NCBI GenBank assembly: GCA_003640645.1
Contig: QGHH01000033.1
Location: 1 to 55,438, forward strand
Reading direction: 5' to 3'
DNA: 55,438 nucleotides
From: Fredinandcohnia aciditolerans
GTDB lineage: Bacteria > Bacillota > Bacilli > Bacillales > Bacillaceae_L
Below the pieces are notes generated by a model. That model searched no databases, was not told the DNA's origin, and saw only the letters and a program-made list of their open reading frames with translations. A program made the translations under genes and the position numbers. This document shows, one piece after another, positions 48,954 through 55,438 of this stretch. The number at the start of each line of letters is the position of its first letter. The first letter of the stretch is position 1.

Positions 48954-49781
48954 TTATTCTGTGGCTTGAATCGAAATCGCTCCTTCTTTTAGTAGTTCCT
49001 CCCATGTATATTCAACAACACGTTCACGACCTACTAATTCCAGCTGTAGTACTCGTTCCAAAATATTGAGCCCGACAACCTTCGCTTTACCACTTGTTGT
49101 TTCAATCATCTCACCAAGGTCTGGAAGCTGTTCTTTTGCACTTTCATACTCATCGTTCTCGTATTTTAAACAGCACATTAATCGGCCACACAAACCTGAT
49201 ATTTTAGTAGGGTTCAGTGACAGATTTTGATCTTTCGCCATTTTAATTGAAACGGGCTCAAAATCCCCTAAGAAGGTCGAGCAACAAAGCATTCTTCCGC
49301 ATGGACCAATTCCACCAAGCATCTTGGCTTCATCACGTACCCCTATTTGCCTTAATTCGATTCTCGTACGGAAGATTGCCGCTAAATCTTTCACTAACTC
49401 CCGGAAATCAACTCGTCCATCTGCTGTGAAATAGAAGATCACTTTATTTCTATCAAACGTATATTCAACATCAACAAGCTTCATATCAAGGCTGTGTTCA
49501 ACTACCTTTCCTTGACACACATTATACGCCTCTGTTGCCGCTTGCTTATTTTCCTCTACAATTAATTTATCCTTAGAATCCGCAATACGGATGACCTTTT
49601 TTAATGGAAGTACGATGTCATTTTCATCGACTTGTTTTTTATTTATGACAACCTTGCCAAACTCAATTCCTCTGACCGTTTCTACAATCACGTATTCACC
49701 GTCAGGGATTGTAAAACCGTTTGGGTCAAAGTAATATATTTTTCCCGCTTTTTTAAAGCGTACACCAACTACATCATACAA
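48954..49781 (-). CDS. ricT: RicT (YaaT), Y-complex/PSP1-family protein
   Basis: A 275-residue subunit of the RicAFT complex that steers RNase Y-dependent mRNA maturation and supports sporulation and biofilm formation. The signature cysteines are present: [16 protein letters not shown] and [13 protein letters not shown], which hold Fe-S clusters in the complex. The start is TTG 49781 with AGGAGG 9 nt upstream. It overlaps the holB stop by 8 nt. Confidence 0.96.
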   Translation of the reverse strand: MYDVVGVRFKKAGKIYYFDPNGFTIPDGEYVIVETVRGIEFGKVVINKKQVDENDIVLPLKKVIRIADSKDKLIVEENKQAATEAYNVCQGKVVEHSLDMKLVDVEYTFDRNKVIFYFTADGRVDFRELVKDLAAIFRTRIELRQIGVRDEAKMLGGIGPCGRMLCCSTFLGDFEPVSIKMAKDQNLSLNPTKISGLCGRLMCCLKYENDEYESAKEQLPDLGEMIETTSGKAKVVGLNILERVLQLELVGRERVVEYTWEELLKEGAISIQATE

Positions 49782-50781
49782 GCTTATATCCCTCCTGTAA
49801 CTTTATTACCAATTGTTCCATTAATAAATGTGGGTTCATGTTGGTGTATAGACGACGCTTCGCCTCTAAAACCGTTGCTATCTGATCACTTACACGTCTA
49901 GTAGACGTCTTGAGTGCATATTGTTTAAAGCTAGTAATCTGGTCATGAAAGATAAGCTTCTCTTCATCACCCAGCTGTATATATAATAAATCTTTATAAA
50001 TAAGCAATAATATATCTAAACCAAAGCTTAACTGCTCTTTCTCTTTAAAGTGAGGTAACCATTGGTCCTGCAATAAAAAGAAAGCATGGGTTGGCCTTGT
50101 ATTGATTACTTCATATAATTGTAACACTATTGAACGGGACTGTCCAAACCAAGCATCCGTGCTTAACTCACGTGCTTCTTCCAAATTATTCGTTGTATGA
50201 GCAACAAGGGTAGCGATAGTAGGAGAGATCCCTTCATCAATGAGCCGCTCGGAAATAACCTTTGGAGCAAGTGGCCGAAATGATAATATTTGGCATCTGG
50301 ATAGAATTGTATTCAAAATTCGATGAATTTGCTCGGTTAGCAAAATGGCCACTGTTTGGCTTGTCGGCTCTTCAAGGAATTTCAGCAAACTATTTGCAGC
50401 ATTTGTTGTCATTTTATCAGCATGGTTAATTACATAAACTTTACGATTTGATTCCACACCCGTTTTTGAAAACTCTTCTTGCAACGCTTGAATTTGCCAT
50501 TTTTTAATTGATAGACCATCTGGTTCGATGACATGAACATCGGGATGGTTGCCCGATGAAATTCTACGACAATTTGTACATTCATTACAAGGTTTGTACT
50601 CAACAGGATGCTGACAGAAAAGACTTTTTGCCAAAAGAAAGCCGACTTCCTTTTTACCTGTACCTCGGCTCCCCTCAAATAAATAAGCATGGGCCACTCT
50701 GTTCTTCTTGAGACTATTTTCAACCATCTTTAAGACTAGTGGCTGATATTCCTGAAGTTGTTCCCATGTTTTTTCCATCAT
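49774..50781 (-). CDS. holB: DNA polymerase III delta' subunit
   Basis: Clamp-loader subunit of 335 residues. The AAA+ fold has a degenerate P-loop GSRGTGKKE near 38-46, as usual for delta', a zinc module CNECTNC near 66, and the SRC motif in NTILSRCQIL. It follows yaaR by 15 bp and overlaps ricT. Confidence 0.95.
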   Translation of the reverse strand: MMEKTWEQLQEYQPLVLKMVENSLKKNRVAHAYLFEGSRGTGKKEVGFLLAKSLFCQHPVEYKPCNECTNCRRISSGNHPDVHVIEPDGLSIKKWQIQALQEEFSKTGVESNRKVYVINHADKMTTNAANSLLKFLEEPTSQTVAILLTEQIHRILNTILSRCQILSFRPLAPKVISERLIDEGISPTIATLVAHTTNNLEEARELSTDAWFGQSRSIVLQLYEVINTRPTHAFFLLQDQWLPHFKEKEQLSFGLDILLLIYKDLLYIQLGDEEKLIFHDQITSFKQYALKTSTRRVSDQIATVLEAKRRLYTNMNPHLLMEQLVIKLQEGYKLV

Positions 50782-50796
50782 ACATCACTCTTTCAA

Positions 50797-51237
50797 TTAC
50801 GTATACAAGTTGATTAATAATCCTTTTATAAATCCAACTTTTCCTAGAATATCGATTGATCCTCTCTCCTGGTCAACCATTTGTTCCGTTAAATCCAATA
50901 ATTCCTTATCAATTTCCTCAACAAGTTTATGCGTTCTCCCTTGTCCATTAAAATTCCAACTGTGGGATTGCTTTATATCCATTCCATATTCAACTGCCTC
51001 ATGGATAAAACGCTTAACAAGAGATTTATAGGAAGCTAAGTCTTGAAAGGTTTGTGAGCGAGAGAGTCGTTCTCCAGCCATGTCAATTTGAGAAAGGAGC
51101 TTTGTCAATTGCTCCATTTGAAGTTTATTACCTTCCTGTTGGACAAATTTACTAAAGTTCACATTTCCCGAAACCTTATTGGATTGGTTTGGGTGATTTT
51201 TATCCATGTTTACACGAAAATCCTGGTTTATTTTCAT
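50797..51237 (-). CDS. yaaR: Conserved protein YaaR (DUF327)
   Basis: 146 residues, predicted all-helical, with no transmembrane segment or known catalytic motif. Conserved features are QEGNKLQMEQLTKLLSQID and VKRFIHEAVEYGMDIKQSHS. It always sits between yaaQ and holB in Bacillus, which suggests a link to replication or cyclic-di-AMP signalling, but the function is unknown. Confidence 0.85.
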   Translation of the reverse strand: MKINQDFRVNMDKNHPNQSNKVSGNVNFSKFVQQEGNKLQMEQLTKLLSQIDMAGERLSRSQTFQDLASYKSLVKRFIHEAVEYGMDIKQSHSWNFNGQGRTHKLVEEIDKELLDLTEQMVDQERGSIDILGKVGFIKGLLINLYT

Positions 51238-51257
51238 GAACTAATTGTCACCTTCTT

Positions 51258-51722
<465 letters not shown>

Positions 51723-51840
51723 TTAGCCTCCCTTTATTTTATCACTTTTACTTGTTCCTTCATATTACGAAATTTGGTAACTATTTGTGCGAATATCCAT
51801 GTTGTCTTTATTCTATAACAAGTATAGCCAGAACGAAAAC

Positions 51841-51871
51841 AAAAACCTCAAAAGTCATCAGACTTTTGAGG
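51841..51871 (-). terminator. tmk terminator
   Basis: Minus-strand hairpin CCTCAAAAGTC / GACTTTTGAGG (loop TGAT) then TTTTTG, 13 nt after tmk. Confidence 0.93.
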
Positions 51872-51883
51872 CAATTCGTAGCA

Positions 51884-52516
51884 TTACTTGTAATTCAAAT
51901 GCTTTTCAATAATTTCAAATGCTTCCTTTGATACAACATCAATTGAATTCTCAGCATTAATGGTAGAAAAGCGGTCCTTAAAACGGGCTGCAACCTTTAA
52001 ATAACCATCATAAACCTTTTGATGGAAGGAAAGATTCTCAAGGTCAAGCCGATTAACTTCCCTTTCATCATTCTTTCCAATTCTTGTTAACCCTTTTTCA
52101 GGTTTAATATCAAAGAAAAGAGTTAATGACGGCATCAACCCATTAATAGCAAATTCATTAATAGATAAAACTTCATCGATTCCAAGACCTCGTGCATACC
52201 CTTGATAGGCTAGTGAACTATCCACAAAGCGGTCACATAAAACAATTTTTCCTTGTTCTAATGCAGGAATGACCTTCTCCACTAAATGTTGGCGACGCGA
52301 AGCTGCATATAAAAGTGCCTCTGTGCGCCCATCCATTTTTGTATTATTTTTGTCTAATATAACGGAACGAATTTGCTCTGCTATATCAATTCCACCTGGT
52401 TCTCTAGTAGAAATAACATCATACCCTTTTCGAGTAAACTCCTCCTGGATGATTCCTAATACAGTTGTCTTACCTGCACCCTCAGGTCCTTCAAACGTAA
52501 TAAAATAACCTGCCAC
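51884..52516 (-). CDS. tmk: Thymidylate kinase
   Basis: Phosphorylates dTMP to dTDP. It has 210 residues with P-loop [11 protein letters not shown] (8-18), [15 protein letters not shown], and [18 protein letters not shown]. The start is GTG 52516. Its ribosome-binding site AAGGGG overlaps the yaaO stop codon, so it is coupled to yaaO. In B. subtilis the two are adjacent as well. Confidence 0.96.
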   Translation of the reverse strand: MAGYFITFEGPEGAGKTTVLGIIQEEFTRKGYDVISTREPGGIDIAEQIRSVILDKNNTKMDGRTEALLYAASRRQHLVEKVIPALEQGKIVLCDRFVDSSLAYQGYARGLGIDEVLSINEFAINGLMPSLTLFFDIKPEKGLTRIGKNDEREVNRLDLENLSFHQKVYDGYLKVAARFKDRFSTINAENSIDVVSKEAFEIIEKHLNYK

Positions 52517-52531
52517 TTCTATTCAAGCCCC

Positions 52532-53965
52532 TTACATATCTAATATCTTTATATATTTTCCTTTCATATCTCCACCTTGGAAATGTGAACCAGCCTCAAT
52601 ATAGGTATTTAAGATCTCAATGTGACGATGAGTGATACGTTCACCTTCCATAAGGACTGGTATTCCAGGGGGATACGGTATAATCATTTCTCCGGAAATG
52701 TTTCCATGTGCATCTTGAAAGGAAACAACCTTTTTATTGTACCCTTTAATTTCATTATAGCAAAGGGCAAGGGTAGAAATTGTCTCCGTTTCATGATGTA
52801 AGTCAATAAAGTTCCTTTTAATTGGTGAATACGTCTGTACAGCATTTCTTATTTTTAAGGTGGCCCCTTCTGCATCAAATGCCTTTGATAATGGCAACAC
52901 AAGCAAGACATTGTTTGGGTCAGCCATTTCCGTAAAGAGGCCTTCTTCTTCAAAAGCACTTTGGAGTTCATATCCATTAAGCTTACATTGGGATTGCACT
53001 GTTAGCTTTAACAAATCTGTTTCGATATCTGGATTGGCTGAAGCGACGACTTTTATTTGTGGGATCTCCTCTAGCCTTTGACTGAACGCTTGTATTTGTT
53101 TTATGTTTGTATTCGGGCCATTCTTTTTTTGTAATGCAAGATAATGCCTCGCAAGATCGAGCGATGCCATAATTGGATAGGATGGGCTGCTAGATTGCAG
53201 TATTTGAAGATATGTTTCTACCTCTTCATGATTAATAATATCACTATTCACATGTAGGAAAGATCCCATTGTCATCGCCGGAAGCGTCTTGTGTGCCGAA
53301 TGCACCACAATGTCAGCCCCTAAAGATATTCCCGATGAGGGAAACCCTTCTAACAAAAAATGAGCACCGTGTGCTTCATCAATCAGAACTACCGCCCCTT
53401 TTTCGTGGGCAAAACAGATAATCTGAGATAGTTCAAATTGATTTACCATTCCATAATAGTTAGGACTGGTTAAAATAACAGCTTTTATCTTCGGAAACTT
53501 TCTAAATGCCTCTTTTACCGTCTGAAAGGAAATAAATGAGGCAACTTGAACTTCATCGTCATACGTTGGATGAGCAAAAACAGGCTGAACTCCTGCCATT
53601 TTTAGGCCGTTCAAAATGGACTTATGTGAATTTCTCTGAACTAATACAGTATCCTTGGGTGAACATGCTGCAAGGATCATTGCTAAATTTCCTACGGTAG
53701 AACCATTTACTAAAAAATAGCTTTTCTCCACTCCATATAAATCAGCTAATAATGCTTCACTTTCTAATATGGCACCTTCCGGACGATGTAGATCATCAAG
53801 ACCTGTTAGTTCTGTCGCATCAATTTCTAACACTTTATGAAAATAGGAATATCCCTTGTTCGTGAATACTTGTCCATATTTATGTCCTGGAACATGCATC
53901 GATTGAGGCTTTCTTCTCGCATGGCGATCAAGGGCATCAAACAATGGCGTTTGTTGTTGATTCAT
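52532..53965 (-). CDS. yaaO: PLP-dependent Orn/Lys/Arg decarboxylase family protein (YaaO)
   Basis: 477 residues of the short decarboxylase group III type without the N-terminal response-regulator-like domain. PLP lysine 226 in HSAHKT, DEAHGAH at 196-202, and GSTVGNLAM near 88. The C-terminal domain has IPYPPGIPVLMEGE. The substrate (Arg, Lys or Orn) cannot be decided. It follows csfB directly; xpaC and yaaN, which lie between in B. subtilis, are missing. Confidence 0.92.
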   Translation of the reverse strand: MNQQQTPLFDALDRHARRKPQSMHVPGHKYGQVFTNKGYSYFHKVLEIDATELTGLDDLHRPEGAILESEALLADLYGVEKSYFLVNGSTVGNLAMILAACSPKDTVLVQRNSHKSILNGLKMAGVQPVFAHPTYDDEVQVASFISFQTVKEAFRKFPKIKAVILTSPNYYGMVNQFELSQIICFAHEKGAVVLIDEAHGAHFLLEGFPSSGISLGADIVVHSAHKTLPAMTMGSFLHVNSDIINHEEVETYLQILQSSSPSYPIMASLDLARHYLALQKKNGPNTNIKQIQAFSQRLEEIPQIKVVASANPDIETDLLKLTVQSQCKLNGYELQSAFEEEGLFTEMADPNNVLLVLPLSKAFDAEGATLKIRNAVQTYSPIKRNFIDLHHETETISTLALCYNEIKGYNKKVVSFQDAHGNISGEMIIPYPPGIPVLMEGERITHRHIEILNTYIEAGSHFQGGDMKGKYIKILDM

Positions 53966-54006
53966 AATTATAGAGACCTTTCTTATGTAATTTACTTATT
54001 ATAAAA

Positions 54007-54037
54007 CAAAAAAGGGACCTATACCACTAGGTCCTAA
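54007..54037 (-). terminator. csfB terminator
   Basis: Minus-strand GGACCTAGTGG / TATAGGTCC hairpin followed by CTTTTTTG. A second imperfect foldback without a T run is at 54045-54083, between it and csfB. Confidence 0.75.
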
Positions 54038-54153
54038 GCAAGAACTTGGGATTGCCCCTAACGCAAAAGCCAATTCCAAGTTATCTGTTGTCATTACATG
54101 TGCCTAGCAAATTAGTTCTCACCTGCTTTACAAGCTTGCAAGACACATTAAAA

Positions 54154-54354
54154 CTATGAATATATCTCAGGTGTCGAAACTTTTTTTAGCCGGTCTAAGT
54201 AAAATTGATACTTTGGATCATTTGTTTCCGTACGAATAATGTCTTGCTCACAATCCAAACAAATGAATCTTGTATAAAGGTGTATGCCTCTCTTTTTCTC
54301 TTGCTCACATATAATACACGTTTCCCCATAATGCTTCCTATTTTCTAGTGTACT
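54154..54354 (-). CDS. csfB: Anti-sigma-G factor Gin (CsfB)
   Basis: Forespore inhibitor that blocks premature sigma-G activity. It has 66 residues with a four-cysteine zinc motif, C14/C17 (CIIC) and C33/C36 (CLDC), plus GIHLYTRF. I chose GTG 54354 because GGAGGTGG is 5 nt upstream and because the longer in-frame ATG at 54396 would lie inside the sigma-F promoter, upstream of its start point. Confidence 0.93.
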   Translation of the reverse strand, partial: STLENRKHYGETCIICEQEKKRGIHLYTRFICLDCEQDIIRTETNDPKYQFYLDRLKKVSTPEIYS

Positions 54355-54378
54355 CACTGCCTCCACCTCCATACTTCT

Positions 54379-54408
54379 TATTTTGTCCGGATGCACTAAA
54401 ATGTATAC
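54379..54408 (-). promoter_or_regulatory. Sigma-F-type promoter for csfB
   Basis: Minus-strand GTATA (54404-54408), 15 bp, GGACAAAATA (54379-54388). Both parts match the sigma-F consensus GYATA / GGnnAnAnTR without a mismatch. csfB is a known sigma-F gene. Confidence 0.85.
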
Positions 54409-54837
54409 ACAATTATAAAAATAACGAACAGTTACAATTTATTTTATTTAGTAATCTATGAAGAAAGGGAGCTAGTTTGTGTATGTCTTAGTTTAAAAAA
54501 TTTAAATTGCAATCTAAAAATGAGTTCTCCACTGACCATGTTCAAATCCTATAAGAACGCGGTACAGATCAGTCCTTGGCTCATTTTCAGTATTTGTGCT
54601 TTAGGAACTCGTCATATTGACATTTACAATTATCATTACAATACTTACTGGTATGCATTTAACTAATTTTTTACAATTACGAACTTATTTTTCATGTTTG
54701 CTGGTTTGGATTTACCTAATTTTATCCAATTGCGTACCTCTTTCTGGTGTTTGCTAGTTCGATTTCTCCTAATTTCGCCCAGTTGTGTACCTCTTTCTGT
54801 ACATTTCTACTTTAAAACTGTCACGCGTCAACCGCAA
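54409..54837. other. Gene-poor gap between csfB and the rRNA operon
   Basis: AT-rich, without a supportable gene or RNA. The first 230 bases show nothing I can interpret. The last part holds a decayed 53-bp tandem repeat (listed separately). Confidence 0.6.
54640..54810. repeat. Degenerate 53-bp tandem repeat, about three units
   Basis: CAATTACGAACT (54674), CAATTGCGTACC (54727) and CAGTTGTGTACC (54780) are exactly 53 bp apart. Between them TTTGCTGGTT / TTTGCTAGTT and CCTAATTTTATCC / CCTAATTTCGCCC also align. Divergence is high, so the array looks old. Confidence 0.75.
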
Positions 54838-54840
54838 AAC

Positions 54841-54872
54841 AAAAAAAAGACCAACCGTAATGATTGATCTTT
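54841..54872 (-). terminator. Terminator after the truncated 5S copy
   Basis: Minus-strand AAGATCAATC / GGTTGGTCTT (G-T pairs, loop ATTAC) and a long T run. Nearly the same sequence as the terminator of the intact 5S. Confidence 0.9.
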
Positions 54873-54877
54873 CGTTT

Positions 54878-54953
54878 GCCTAGCGACGTCCTACTCTCAC
54901 AAGGACAAAGTCCCAACTACCATTGCGCAAGAGCTTAACTTCCGTGTTCGGTG
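54878..54953 (-). pseudogene. Truncated 5S rRNA copy (3' part only)
   Basis: On the minus strand the sequence from ACCGAACACGG to the 5S 3' end is a near-copy of the intact 5S, with a 3-nt deletion after AGCTCTT and a few changes. The first third of 5S is missing and replaced by a repeat-like element ending in CCGACC. It keeps a terminator. Confidence 0.92.
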
Positions 54954-55076
54954 GTCGGCTGCCGATGAGCGGCAGATTTCTGCGTCAGCTGCGCTCACTC
55001 CAATCCTCATGTACATAGTACATTCCGGTTGCCGCTCCCTTGCTTCCTTGAACTCTTTGCTCCTCGAAACCCGACC
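54953..55076 (-). repeat. Family-B-like element next to the truncated 5S
   Basis: Architecture resembles family B: ATTTCTGCGTCAGCTGCGCTC, TCCTCATGTACATAGTACAT, TCCGGTTGCCGCTC, then TGCTCCTCGAAA. It is bounded by GGTCGG (54953-54958) and CCGACC (55071-55076). Divergence from the other two copies is large, so membership is probable, not certain. Confidence 0.65.
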
Positions 55077-55147
55077 TATTCTATTCGATAGCCTTATTTC
55101 CGTAAAAACTTCTTTTACACCACAAAACCTCTCGGTTTTGAAAAATA

Positions 55148-55176
55148 AAAAAAGACCAACCATAATGGTTGATCTT
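55148..55176 (-). terminator. 5S rRNA operon terminator
   Basis: Minus-strand perfect AAGATCAACC / GGTTGGTCTT (one G-T pair, loop ATTAT) followed by a T run, right after 5S. Confidence 0.93.
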
Positions 55177-55182
55177 TCGTTT

Positions 55183-55298
55183 GCCTAGCGACGTCCTACT
55201 CTCACAGGGACAAAGTCCCAACTACCATCGGCGCTGAAGAGCTTAACTTCCGTGTTCGGTATGGGAACGGGTGTGACCTCTTCGCTATCGCCACTAGA
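55183..55298 (-). rRNA. 5S ribosomal RNA
   Basis: About 116 nt on the minus strand with the conserved 5S body: GTGGCGATAGCGAAGAGGTC, CCGTTCCCATACCGAACACG, and GAGAGTAGGACGTCGC at the 3' end. It lies 65 bp after the 23S end. It would be processed by RNase M5, whose gene rnmV is in this window. Confidence 0.97.
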
Positions 55299-55363
55299 CT
55301 ATGTTGAAGGATTCATTCCTTCAAAACTAGATAACGTACGTGCATTCATTTTTAGAAGTGATT

Positions 55364-55438
<75 letters not shown>

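Noticed and set aside
54045-54083. Possible regulatory RNA hairpin between csfB and its terminator (ACTTGG ... CCAAGT)
   Set aside because: The stem is imperfect, there is no T run, and I see no similarity to a known element or second copy in the window.
54897-55163. 88-codon open frame across the truncated 5S region
   Set aside because: It is made of the family-B-like element, 5S sequence and terminator, so it is not a credible protein.

Overview
The window is a stretch of a Bacillaceae chromosome (Bacillus sensu lato). Nearly every gene has a recognisable Bacillus subtilis counterpart in the same order and orientation. This is the classic block downstream of the origin between two rRNA operons. 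It lies here in reverse orientation, so almost everything is on the minus strand. Endospore genes (spoIIE, spoVT, yabG, yabP/Q, sspF, spoVG, fin, csfB) and the strict synteny support a spore-forming Bacillus relative that is not B. subtilis itself. I cannot name the species.

Layout, in the direction of transcription (right to left): 3' end of a 23S gene, 5S, and a truncated second 5S copy; csfB (gin), yaaO, tmk, yaaQ (darA), yaaR, holB, ricT, yabA, trmN6 (yabB), yazA, rsmI; abrB (the only protein gene on the plus strand); metS, tatD, yabE, rnmV, ksgA; a large 52-bp tandem array; yabG, veg, sspF, ispE, purR, yabJ, spoVG, glmU, prs, ctc, pth (spoVC), fin, mfd, spoVT, yabM, yabN, rlbA, yabP, yabQ, divIC, yabR; a tRNA-Met/tRNA-Glu pair on the plus strand preceded by two truncated tRNA-Met modules; spoIIE, yabS, yabT, tilS, hpt, ftsH, coaX, hslO, yacD, cysK, pabA, folP, folB, folK, yazB, dusB, lysS; then the tandem promoters and 5' end of the next 16S rRNA gene.

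The genes fall into functional groups: folate synthesis (pabA-folP-folB-folK), translation (lysS, metS, dusB, rsmI, ksgA, tilS, rnmV, trmN6, pth, ctc), cell envelope (glmU, yabM, yabE, divIC, ispE), DNA replication and repair (holB, yabA, tmk, mfd), nucleotide metabolism (prs, purR, hpt), and sporulation control. Several regulatory signals can be read directly: a spoIIE promoter with 21-bp spacing, a sigma-H spoVG promoter below an AT-rich block, a sigma-B-like ctc promoter, sigma-F/G-like promoters at csfB, fin and spoVT, a sigma-K-like promoter at yabG, and Spo0A-like boxes at abrB.

The gene content is conserved, so the unusual material is between genes: (1) about 15 units of a 52-bp repeat with no length change, each carrying a dyad; (2) two 156-bp modules, each starting with the first 27 nt of tRNA-Met, in front of the intact tRNA; (3) three dispersed repeat families (called A, B and C here) that are often bounded by inverted repeats that differ from locus to locus; (4) a broken duplicate of 5S carrying a family-B-like element. 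Compared with B. subtilis, pabB, pabC, xpaC and yaaN are absent from their usual places.
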